NCBI GenBank assembly: GCA_037039925.1
Contig: JAXRKP010000242.1
Span: 248,501 to 312,500 of the forward strand
Length of the DNA stretch: 64,000 bases
Origin: Doris montereyensis
Taxonomy: Eukaryota > Mollusca > Gastropoda > Nudibranchia > Dorididae
Direction of reading: 5' to 3'
Shown here: one piece after another, positions 11,540 through 23,142 of the stretch
Layout of the letters: each line of letters starts with the position of its first letter
How positions within the stretch are numbered: the first letter of the stretch is position 1
The notes under the pieces: model-generated
The model's database searches: none
Seen by the model: only the letters and a program-made list of their open reading frames with translations
What the model was told of the DNA's origin: nothing
Position numbers and translations under genes: made by a program

Positions 11540-14500
11540 GGATAACGACAAGCTGAGTCTCAGACTCAATCTGGCCAATGTAATTTTCCAACACCACTTT
11601 GTAGATTCCCTGATGTTCCATGACACAGTCTGGAATAACCAAGGAAGACGTGGTCTCTGTGGAGGTGACAGTGATTTCCTCAGTGGACACGACTGTCTTA
11701 TTGTTGAAGAGCCAAGTCACAGTTGGGGCTGGTTTGCTCAAGAACGTGATGTCCAGCTCTACGCTTGAATGCTCCATGACTTGAATCTTTTTCAAAGTTT
11801 TGAAGAATTCTGGTTTCTTGTCTGCTTCTTCGGGTTGGGTGAAAGTGACTGATGTATCAACATCTTCTGGAATATCTTCCGTCTTGCTGACAATAGTTTC
11901 CTCTTCTTGTATTATCTGTTCAACTTCCATATGGACATCAATGTCTTCTTTTTGTTTTGGCATGTCGTATGTTGAATCAGATAACGAGAGTGAAAAGGAA
12001 GTTTCCTCTGTTTCTGTTGTCTGTGGCCTGTCAACAGTGATGTCAAGTTCTGTATCAACACTCGAGGAGACTGGAACAATGGCTTCTTCTTTGACATCTA
12101 CAGTTTCAATGATGCTGGGAGTCACAACTTCACTCAATTCCTTTAGTTCGACAGATCTTTCAGACTCTATAGAAATGGTATCTTTAGTCTCAAGAACACT
12201 CTCTGCTCTAACTTGCTGAATATCTGGTACATCGGTTTCCTCAACAACTGGCATTTCAACGCTTTCTTCAGATTGTTCAACCAACTGAGGTTTTTCCTTG
12301 TTCATCAAAATGGTCTCACTGCTTTCACTCACTGTTTTCTCCTCTGGTTGATCAACTTCATAATCCACTGTTTCTTGAATGCTTGGGATATCAATTTTCT
12401 CCTCTGTTTCCATGACTTCTTGAGGTTTTTCCTCTTCAATCACAATCTTCTCTTCCTGTTTCATTGTCTCTTCCACAGTTACATTTTGGACATCTACCAT
12501 ATCTGTTTCATCGAAGGATGAAAGTTCAATATCCTCTCTTACTTCATCTATCTCCTGTGGTTTCTCAAACTGAACTTCGACTGTTTGACCATGTCTTTCG
12601 GTTTCCTCAACGGATGGTTTCTGTACATCCGCTTGACTTGTCTCCTCAAATGATGAAGAATCAACAACTTCATCCATCTCTTTGACTTCCTGGAGTTTTT
12701 CAACATCAACTGTGATTGTTTCTTTGGTTTCTTCAATGACTTCTTCTGTGCTTTGCTGCAATTCTGATTCAATTGTTTCATCGACAGCTGGAACTTCAAT
12801 GATCTCTTCAAAGAGTTCCACTTTCTGAGCCTTCACATCATCCACAGAAATGGTCTCTTTCTCATCTGTAACTGTTTCCTCTCTGGATTGATCAACTTTG
12901 TATTCATCAGTTTCCTGAACGCTAGGTTCGTCAACTTTTTCTTCAACTTGTGCCACTTCTTGTGGTGTTTCCAATCCAATTTCAATTTCCTGATTTTGTG
13001 AGTCTATCTTTTCCACACTCACTTTATGCTCATCTACCATGGGTGTTTCTTCAAACACCTGAGACTCAATTGATTCATCCACTTGTTCTACTTGCAGGGG
13101 TTTTTTCACGTTCAATCGTGATTGTATCTTTGGTTTCCTCAATCATGTCTTCTTTGGGCAATTCAGCTTCAGGTTCAGTCGACTCTGTTATGACGGGAAC
13201 TTCAATTGCTTCTGCAAAGTGTTGAACATTTTGAGGTTGCCTCTCACCTATCTGTATGATTTCACTTGTACTTTCAACAGTTTGCTCTACAGGTTGATCA
13301 ATGTCATATTCTGGAGTCTCTTGGAGACTAGGGATTTCTAGTCGCTCTTCAATTTGCTCTGCTTCTTGAGGCTTTTCCAGTTGAATATCTACAACATTTT
13401 TTCTGCTCTTCTGTTTCCTCAAAATGAGGTTTCTGTTCATCTAGAGTGATTGTCTCCTCAACGGTCGAAATCTCAACATCCTCTTGGACTTCCTTCACTT
13501 CCTGCATTTGTTTGAACTGAACTTCCAGGGTCTGATCTTGAGTAACTATTTCTTCAATGTCAGGCTGCTGAATGTCAACTTGAGAGGTTTCTTCAAACAC
13601 AGCAGGTTCCAGGGATTCAGTCATTTCTTTCACTTCAAGTTGCTTTTGATCTTTAATGGTTATGACATCCTCTATTTTATCTACAGTTTCTTGAGTAGAT
13701 TTCTCCATATGAGGTGCAGTGGTTTCTTCAATGTCTAGAGTTTCAGTGCTTTCTTCAAACAGTTGGACATTTTGGGGTTTCTCTTTGTCTATCACGATAA
13801 GCTCCTGGATTTCTTCCTGAGTTTCATCTCTGAGCTGACTGACCTCATACTCAGCTGTGTCTTGCAGAGAGGAGAATCAACCTTTTCTTCCAGCTCTTCT
13901 ATTTCCTGAGGTTTCTGAAATTCAACTTCAATCTCATCTGTACATGTTTTGGTGTCTTGCACAGTTGGTTTTTGAGTATCCACCAAAACAGTCTCCTCAT
14001 ATGTTGAAACTTCAACATGCTCTTTCATCTCACCAACCTCTTGGGGTCGTTTGAATTGAATATCCAGGGCTTCTCGGTGAACTTCTTCCTCTTCTATGAA
14101 TGGCTTCTGGACATCGACTTCAAGAGTCTCGTTGAAAACTGAAGATTCCGTTGATTCCTCAACTTCCTCTACCTCCAACAACTTTTCTCCTTCAATGGCA
14201 ACCTTTTCTTCCACCTCGGTAGTTTTTTCTTCAAGGTGTTGTAGCTCAGGTTCGACGGTTTCATCAATGCTGGGAACTTCAATAGTTTCTTCAGACTGAT
14301 CAACCATCTGAGGTTTCTGCTGCTCAAGCTCTGCCATTTCTTTGCTTTCTTCAACTGCTTCTTCTGTAGGTTGGTCAATGTCATAATCTGAGCCTTCATG
14401 GAGACTATGAGCATCAATTTCCTCATCAACTTCCTCAACAGCTTGAGGTTTCTGGAGATCAACTCCAACTATGTCTGTTTGACTTTCTGTCTCCTCAGCA

Positions 14501-17500
14501 GTAAGATTGAGGATATCAGTCATTATGCTTTCTTCCACAATTGAGGACTCCACATTTTCATCAACTTCATCAACTTCCTGTAGTTTGACTTCTTCTGTGC
14601 TGACTTTATCAGTGGTTTCTTCAACAGCTTGTTCCTTAAGCTCCTGCATCTCAGGTTGGGTGGTTTCTTCAACATTCAGGGGCTCAATTGTTTCTTCAGA
14701 CTGTTCAATATTTTGTGGCTTCTCTTCATATATTAAAACAGTTTCTCTACTTTCTTCTATCGATTCTTCTGTGAGCTGGTCATAATCGATGGCCTCTTGC
14801 ACATTGAGAGTTTCTTCGATGGATTCGTCCATTTCAGTTACTGCCAATGGCTGTTTTGTTTCAATTATGGTTCTGTTTTGAATTTCATCGATAGTTTCTT
14901 CTTCGGGTTGTTGATATTCAGGTTCGGTAGTTTCTTCAGCACCAACTGATTCAATTGTTTCTTCAAACAATTCTACTTTTTTGCAATTTGACCTCACCTA
15001 CTGAAATCGATTCTCTGATTTCCTTGACAGTTTCTTCACTTGGGTGTTCAGTTTCATACTCCAAAGTGTCTTGAATGTCTGGGAGATCTATTTTTCTCTT
15101 CCATCTGCTCAACTTCCTGAGGTTTCTCAAATTCAATCTCAATCTCTTCCTTCTGAGGTTCAATCTCATCCACAATTGGTTTCTGAACGTCAACAACAAT
15201 TGAATCCTCATAGTTTGAAGACTCAATAGGTTCCACTGTTTCTTCCACTTTCTGTGTTTTCTGTATCAATGGTAACAGTGTCTTCTCTTTCACTTATAAT
15301 TTCTTCTTTGATATGTTCAACGTCAGGTTGGGTGGTATCTTCAATACTGGAAATTTCAATGGTTTTCCTCAAATTGTTCAATCTGTTGTAATTTCTCTTC
15401 ATCTACCAAGACCATCTCTGTGCTTTCCACCTTTCTGAGGTTTTTGTCAATCACCATAATACGTTCTCTTCAGGAACTTCAATGCCATACTCCACAGTGT
15501 CCTGAATTTCAGGAATGTCAACTTTCTCTTCCGTTTCTTCAACAGCTTGTGGTTTCTGAACATCAATCTCAATTACCTCTTGCTGTGTTTCAGTTTCTTC
15601 AACGTTTACTTGCTGAAGATCTACCTCAACGGTTTCCTCAAATTTAGAAGTTTCCACGATCTCGTCTGTTTCTTCCACTGTGTGAGGCTTTTCCTTTTGG
15701 ACTGTTATAACCTCTTTGGTCTCAGCAATGGTTTCTTCTGTAGATTGGAACATATCAGGACCTGTAGTTTCCTCAATGACCGGAACTTCAATGGTTTCCT
15801 CCACTTGTTCGATCTTCTGTGTTTCTTTCTCACTCACCACAATCACATCTCGCTTTTCTTCTACAGTTTCTTCCCTTGGTTGGTCTGTTTCGTACTCTAT
15901 GGTTTCCTGGATTTCTGGAACCTCCACTTTCTCTTCCATCTCTTCCACAGCCTGTGGTTTTTCAATTTCAATCTCAACCACTTCTTTCTGTGTTTCTGTT
16001 TCTTCAGTACTCACTTTCTGGAAATCTACCATTATGGTTTCTTCAAAGTCTGAAATTTCAACATCTTCTTTGACTTCTTCTACTTCCTGAGGTCGTTCAA
16101 AGTCAATTTCAGGTTTGCTTATGAAGAGACGTTTCTTCAACGCTTACTTCTTGAAGATCTACCTCAACGGTTTCCTCAAATTTAGAAGTTTCCACAGTCT
16201 CGTCTGTTTCTTCCACTGTGTGAGGCTTTTCCTTTTGGACTGTTATAACTTCTTTGGTCTCAGCAATGGTTTCTTCTGTAGGTTGGGGCATGTCAGGAGC
16301 AGCAGTTTCCTCAATGACTGGAATTTCTGTTTCTTCCACAAATTCTTCTACCTTCTGAGGTTTCTTGTCAATCACCATTATGACGTCTCTCTTTTCTTCT
16401 ACAGTTTCTTCTTTAGGCTGATTAATTTCAAATTCCAATGTTTCCTGAATAGAAGGAGCTTCGACCTCTTCCTCAATTTGCTCAATCTCCTGAAGTTTCT
16501 TTAATCCAATCACAACAGTTTCTCTTCTGGACCTCTGTCTCTTCTACACCTGGTTTCTGTTCATCTATTATGATAGTTTCTTCATAAGTTGAAGTTTCCA
16601 CATCTTCAATGACTTCTTCCACTTCTTGGGGCTTTTCAATTTGTATTTCTAGGCTCTCTTCCTGAAGTGATGTTTCTTCAACGTTTACTTGTTGAAGATC
16701 TACCTCAACGGTTTCCTCAAATTTAGAAGTTTCCACGGTCTCGTCTGTTTCTATCACTGTCTGAGGTTTTTGTTTTTGGACTGTTATAACCTCTTTGGTC
16801 TCAACAATGGTTTCTTCTGTAGGTTGGAACATATCAGGACCTGTAGTTTCCTCAATGACCGGAACTTCAATGGTTTCCTCCACTTGTTCGATCTTCTGTG
16901 TTTCTTTTTCACTCACCACAATCACATCTCGCTTTTCTTCTACAGTTTCTTCCCTTGGTTGGTCTGTTTCGTACTCTATGGTTTCCTGGATTTCTGGAAC
17001 CTCCACTTTCTCTTCCATCTCTTCCACAGCCTGTGGTTTTTCAATTTCAATCTCAACCACTTCTTTCTGTGTTTCTGTTTCTTCCGTACTCACTTTCTGG
17101 AAATCTACCATTACGGTTTCTTCAAAGTGTGAAATTTCAACATCTTCTTTGACTTCTTCTACTTCCTGAGGTCGTTCAAAGTCAATTTCAAGGTTTTGCT
17201 TATGAAGAGACGTTTCTTCAACGCTTACTTCCTGAAGATCTACCTCAACGGTTTCCTCAAATTTAGAAGTTTCCACGGTCTCGTCTGTTTCTTCCACTGT
17301 GTGAGGCTTTTCCTTTTGGACTGTTATAACTTCTTTGGTCTCAGCAATGGTTTCTTCTGTAGGTTGGGGCATGTCAGGAGCAGCAGTTTCCTCAATGACT
17401 GGAATTTCTGTTTCTTCCACAAATTCTTCTACCTTCTGAGGTTTCTTGTCAATCACCATTATGACGTCTCTCTTTTCTTCTACAGTTTCTTCTTTAGGCT

Positions 17501-19043
17501 GATTAATTTCAAATTCCAATGTTTCCTGAATAGAAGGAGCTTCGGACCTCTTCCTCAATTTGCTCAACCTCCTGAAGTTTCTTTAATCCAATCACAACAG
17601 TTTCCTTCTGGACCTCTGTCTCTTCTACACCTGGTTTCTGTTCATCTATTATGATAGTTTCTTCATAAGTTGAAGTTTCCACATCTTCAATGACTTCTTC
17701 CACTTCTTGGGGCTTTTCAATTTGTATTTCTAGGCTCTCTTCCTGAAGTGATGTTTCTTCAACGTTTACTTGTTGAAGATCTACCTCAACGGTTTCCTCA
17801 AATTTAGAAGTTTCCACGGTCTCGTCTGTTTCTATCACTGTCTGAGGTTTTTGTTTTTGGACTGTTATAACAATGGTTTCTTTGGTCTCAACAATGGTTT
17901 CTTCTGTAGGTTGGAACATATCAGGACCTGTAGTTTCCTCAATGACCGGAACTTCAATGGTTTCCTCCACTTGTTCGATCTTCTGTGTTTCTTTCTCACT
18001 CACCACAATCACATCTCGCTTTTTCTTCTACAGTTTCTTCCCTTGGTTGGTCTGTTTCTGTACTCTACGGTTTCCTGGATTTCTGGAACCTCCACTTTCT
18101 CTTCCATCTCTTCCACAGCCTGTGGTTTTCAATTTCAATCTCAACCACTTCTTTCTGTGTTCTGTTTCTTCAGTACTCACTTTCTGGAAATCTACCATTA
18201 TGGTTTCTTCAAAGTGTGAAATTTCAACATCTTCTTTGACTTCTTCTACTTCCTGAGGTCTTTCAAAGTCAATTTCAAGGTTTTGCTTATGAAGAGACGT
18301 TTCTTCAATGGCTTACTTCCTGAAGATCTACCTCAACGGTTTCCTCAAATTTAGAAGTTTCCACGGTCTCGTCTGTTTCTTCCACTGTGTGAGGCTTTTC
18401 CTTTTGGACTGTTATAACTTCTTTGGTCTCAGCAATGGTTTCTTCTGTAGGTTGGGGCATGTCAGGAGCAGCAGTTTCCTCAATGACTGGAATTTCTGTT
18501 TCTTCCACAAATTCTTCTACCTTCTGAGGTTCCTTGTCAATTACCGTTATGACGTCTCTCTTTTCTTCTACTGTTTCATCTCTAGGCTGGTCAATTTCAA
18601 ACTCCAATATTTCTTGAACGATGGTAGTTTCAAATTTTCTTCACTTTCTTCTACCTCCTGATGGTAGTTTCAAATTTTTCTTCACTTTTTTTCTAGTTCA
18701 GTATCATGTTGAGAAGAGACAATGTTCAGAGATATTTCCTCCTTGACAGTTTCGTCAATGGGAATTACCATCTCCGTTGTGTTAACTTTTGGAAGAGACA
18801 ATGACAACTCACTCACAACATTTTCAGATGCAATTTTATCAGTCGTATCGTCTTGCACGTGCTGGATTTCCTCCTGCTCTAAAATCTCTTCCCGAGTTTC
18901 TTTGTTAATTTGTTGTGTGTGAATAGACAGTTCAGAAAGACGTGATTGTGTCACTTCCTGAGAGATTTCAACTTGGTGCTCTACTTCAGAAATCTGATTT
19001 GATTTTAACATGATTTCTTGACTGTAATGGGAATCTTGTTGTT
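11540..19043 (-). CDS. Titin-like giant exon C: acidic spring array plus terminal Ig
   Basis: A 7.5-kb exon between acceptor GGTGTAG (19044) and donor GTGAGTTG (11539), phase 1 at both ends. In order: a unique N-terminal segment of about 115 residues (starting E-Q-Q-D-S-H, with SEVEHQVEISQEV, matching in position the HQI(A/G)VTEEE segment of cassettes A and B); three 1080-bp higher-order repeats (about 18640-15450); six to seven diverged 180-residue units (15450-11900); and an I-set Ig (about 11540-11815) beginning KKPEFFKTLKKIQVMEHS, with PTVTWLFNN and GIYKVVLEN. The Ig lacks cysteine at both canonical positions. Composition is Glu/Val/Pro/Thr/Ile-rich with almost no Cys, Gly or Trp outside the Ig: a PEVK-like elastic spring. 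Frame breaks are numerous, notably 13.4, 13.8, 15.0, 15.4, 16.1, 16.5, 17.5 and 18.0-18.3 kb, nearly all single-base and probably sequencing errors. Confidence 0.88.
11900..15450 (-). repeat. Diverged 540-bp (180-residue) coding repeats of cassette C
   Basis: Six to seven copies of the 180-residue unit can be followed by recurring landmarks: (D/E)Y(E/D)(V/I)DQP, (V/I)EETxEP(E/D)xQ, EETSQ(A/V)D(V/I)QKP and FEKPQEI. Each 180-residue unit is four 45-residue subunits. These copies differ from one another far more than those at 15450-18640 and lack the alternating 1080-bp order, so they look older or less homogenised. Confidence 0.8.
15450..18640 (-). repeat. 1080-bp higher-order coding repeat, three copies
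   Basis: Two 540-bp variants alternate. One encodes IEETTGPDMFQ (positions near 15736, 16815, 17900) and the other IEETAAPDMPQ (near 16276, 17355, 18445). Successive same-type copies are spaced 1078-1080 bp, with a few bases of change outside homopolymers. The unit is thus an eight-mer of the 45-residue subunit, a higher-order repeat like those of satellite DNA but translated. The copy at 17.9-18.3 kb carries several homopolymer indels relative to the 16.8-17.2 kb copy. Confidence 0.9.
18600..18690. repeat. Short tandem duplication at the start of the cassette C array
   Basis: The string GATGGTAGTTTCAAATTTT followed by CTTCACTTT occurs twice about 50 bp apart, interrupting the reading frame where unique sequence meets the 1080-bp repeats. 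It may be a real small duplication or an assembly junction artefact. Confidence 0.7.
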
Positions 19044-20904
19044 CTACACCAAATAAGAGTAAATAAAAAGAATAGATATTAATTTGAAAGTTAATTGTAT
19101 AATTCAAGCATAAAAAGCTGTAATGTATATTTTTTGGATAAAAGTTATTCAAACAACTTTAATATTATCATTAAAAATTACATAACATTTCAGCTTTTTC
19201 TCTCTGTGCCAACAGTTCTTAGTTTTAATGCGTTTTTAATTTTTTTATAAATGAATTCATTTCAAAGAAATATTAACTATTTTATTAATTGATTTTTAAG
19301 TTTATTTCAGATTTGTTTTCTTGCAGTCCATATCATGGTTTTCAAGATAATGGGATACAAACACACATGCTTCATGCAAAAAGGCACTGCAAAATAAAAT
19401 AAAATAATGCAGATAGCCAGTACTATCAGCCCTGATTCTGAATCTTGAATTTTGAATTACTTAAGTTCAAATAGACTGGTGACGCTCAAATAAAATTGCT
19501 GCTCTCATAAATGATATTTCAATATCTAATATATTTAGTAAAATTTATTTAATCTTGTGAAATGTCTTAATTTGAAGACTTCTTTTAAATAATAATATAT
19601 TGTTTTTCTATAGCTCTTTACCCCATTACATGGGCTCAAAGCACTTTTTGAAAATTATAATCTAGAGAAGTTGACAGTTTTGTACTTATCACACAGAATT
19701 CTGAGTATTGACTCTTTTGACCTTTTAAAGACTGCAGATGTGTGTAAAACGTCAGCACAAGAATGAAATATTTTGTCATTTGTTTGTCTGTTTTATAATC
19801 CTTTTTTTTTCTTTTGTTTTCACCTTTGCAGCCAAAACAATTCGAAAAGGTGCAACGGCATAAAAAATAGTGAATTCTCTGTTTAAATTTCCATGCTTGT
19901 ATAATTCTATACTCAATGATGAGAAAATGATCCTGTTAAAAGTTGTGCAGACATATTTTGTACACCGTAATTCAGCCTCAGATACTTTGTCATGCCTAGA
20001 TGCTATGTGGTTACTCTTACATTTACAAATATTTCAATCTACAGTATAGCTTATTTTTGCATGGCTCCCTATATTGTGTAATATTGTAATAGTAAAATGA
20101 CTTTGCTTCAATTCGATTAATTTATGAGCTGAACACGTTTCAATTTCTTATATTTGCATGCACTCAAATCAAATATTTCTATTTTTTTCCAAAGTGAATT
20201 TAACTATGCATAAACTGTGCGTTGATTGTATGTTATGTATAGATAGATATATATCTCTTTATCATGCAGAAGCAATCCGTAATCTTTGTATTCAATTTAT
20301 GTGATGTTGTCGTGTTGAAACATTTCTATTTCAATTTTGACAAAAATCTCATATAAAAATGGTCTGGCAAGGGAAGGATTATTTTTGTTGGAAATTAAGG
20401 AACGATATTACTTTTCTTCAGAGATTATTTTAGGGTGGTATCAAATTAAAGTTATTCCAATGATATCCGTTACAAAAGACTCTAAGGATTTGGAAATTTC
20501 ACAAAATGAAACAAATAAATTCACGATCAAATAAATGAAATGAAGAAAATAAAAACAAAAAGTAAATTCAAGACGACGGACTAAAAATAAATAGAGATTT
20601 TATATAGTATTAGAAATGAATCAGAAAATATAATGTAAATTAAACAGTGATAAAAAGTGAATTGTAAAATAAGACATTCTTTTTTATGGAACAAGGGAGG
20701 TATCAATTCTGTTATGTATTAATGAAATATAACAGTGAACTCCAAAATCTGTATTAAAGAGGAAATAATGAAAAATAATTAAAAAAAAAACTGATTATGG
20801 AAAAAGTAAGGGGAAAATCTCGAAATTAAGGAGGTATGAAACAAAATTAAGAGCATCTTGAAATGAATAAATGGGATAAATTTAGGAAACATTAAAGTGG
20901 GGAA

Positions 20905-21620
20905 ATATCAAATTGTGAGGAACTTCACCTGATCGCTGAGTTGCTGCTATTTGGCGTTGATGAAAAAGCCGATGATCCATGAAACAAAAGTATGCAGCAG
21001 CTGGTGTTGCATACGACACCGACATTCCAAAAGAGCCAAGCGCATCCACAATAATGCAACAAATACATTTTGGGCAATGTCCAATCAAACTCGGCACCGC
21101 ATAAACCGATTGACTTAAAAGCAATATGAGCATCAAACTAAACAGCCCCCACGTTTTACCTTCCTACCCTGGCAAAATCCAAACACGACCACCCCCCCAT
21201 CCCCCTTCCAAACCCTCACATAAAAAAAGCCAACACTCTCAAAACAGCACAATCAAGACAAATACCGTTACCGTCCCATCTCCTTTTTTGCAAAATAATA
21301 TCCCAGTCAGAAAGAAATGCATGCATGTAGTCTGTATTCATAATGCAAGAGTCCAGTGTTTGTCTCAAATTCATTTGACTGTCAAACTCAGTCCTTGAGA
21401 CATCACAAAATATGCAAGGCAGAAATCTACAAGATAATAATTACAATGAATTCCCTTTTCTCTCTTTCAAGTGTAAATAATTGTAAAGACTGCTGCCACA
21501 TCTGCCATGCAAGAAAAAAGAACAGAACACAAACATGAATAGCACAACAACAACGAAACAGCTCAGTAGGCAAAAGACAAAAACTTGAGAAAAAAGGAAT
21601 TGAAGCCACTCCAAAATAAA
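20905..21620. other. Highly conserved intronic segment, copy in cassette B
   Basis: This segment is nearly identical to 37022-37745. The best patches are about 20917-21100 (near 95% by eye) and 21270-21420 (about 150 bases with almost no change), separated by a poorly conserved C-rich stretch at about 21135-21235. A minus-strand open frame of 84 codons at 20882-21136 exists, but the matching frame is interrupted in the other copy, so coding is doubtful. Confidence 0.7.
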
Positions 21621-21680
21621 ACACACAAAACCACGACTCACACTCTTAGACTCTTCTCGTCACTAGTCAATAGAAACCAC

Positions 21681-22274
<594 letters not shown>

Positions 22275-22363
22275 TGAGAGAAAGATTAAAGACAGATTCT
22301 AGAAAATAAACTTGAGAAAAAACTTCAGCAGAGGAAATCTCAACCAAGGCGTTATTAGCTTAC

Positions 22364-22468
22364 CTTGCTGTATTTCAACGTCAACAGTGGACATCTCTTC
22401 TGTTTTGTCCAAAGTGAAAGTTTCCTCAACTCTCTCTTGCTTTGGTCCATCATCACCTTTGGGTTGAG
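22364..22468 (-). CDS. Titin-like small exon of cassette B (35-codon linker)
   Basis: A 105-base symmetric phase-1 exon between TCAACAG and donor GTAAGC. Joined to flanking exons it reads P-Q-P-K-G-D-D-G-P-K-Q-E-R-V-E-E-T-F-T-L-D-K-T-E-E, then a VEIQQ end. It is the intact counterpart of 37967-38070, which differs by a few substitutions and one missing base. The reading frame is open through both junctions. No folded domain is expected; the stretch is a charged linker between the cassette B Ig and the N-terminal segment of cassette C. Confidence 0.85.
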
Positions 22469-23142
22469 CTGTTGACGTTAGAGGAGAAATAAAATTCATC
22501 AAACCACAGTGAAAATAATCTTACACATTAGGTTTCTTGGATTGAAATAAATAAAAAGATCATTTTTTGAAAGAGACAAACAAAAAATTAATTGAATAGA
22601 TAATTGATCTTTTCCGTGTTATGAAAATAAGATTGCAAAATCGCGAGACAGAACAACATCTGGAAGAAAGATAGAGACAAACAGACTAGGGAATTGATTC
22701 CAGTAAATACGAAAAGTATATTCGGGGAAAAAAATAGATTTAAAAAAAAAGCTTTAAAGAAATAAAAATCGTAACATTGTGTATCACACAAACTTTTTTT
22801 ACCACGAGTTCACATACTCAAAGTCAGTCTACCTTCCAAACTGGATATATTCCTAGAGGGATGGCAAAACTGATATATACAATGAAACTAAGATCAACAA
22901 TGGAAAAAAAGAAGAAAATAAAAAAGTTTGTCACATTCAACAGATTATGTTGAATATATAAATTATTTTTTTATTTAGCATGGTTCAGGTCTGGCTGATG
23001 GACAGCCAACATTGATAAATCATAATGTGATACATAATGAGATATAAAATAATTGATGATTTGTTATATCACTCACTTGTTTTCCGAGAAATCACATTTA
23101 TTCACACGCTTAAATAACAAACCGGAGGATGCAATAACTCAC
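22469..23142. other. Intron between the cassette B Ig exon and its small exon
   Basis: It is homologous along its length to 38071-38729, at roughly 80-85% by eye with small indels. The last about 75 bases next to the Ig exon (23065-23142) are essentially identical to the other copy. No other features seen. Confidence 0.8.

Noticed and set aside
15547..18661. Plus-strand open frames rich in Phe, Leu, Cys and Ser across cassette C
   Set aside because: Antisense shadows of the acidic coding repeats, as above; their breaks coincide with sense-strand indels.
20882..21136. An 84-codon minus-strand open frame within the conserved intron segment, as a hidden exon
   Set aside because: The corresponding frame is shifted in the duplicate at 36926-37250 and has no suitable phase-1 splice sites; conservation is better explained at the DNA level.
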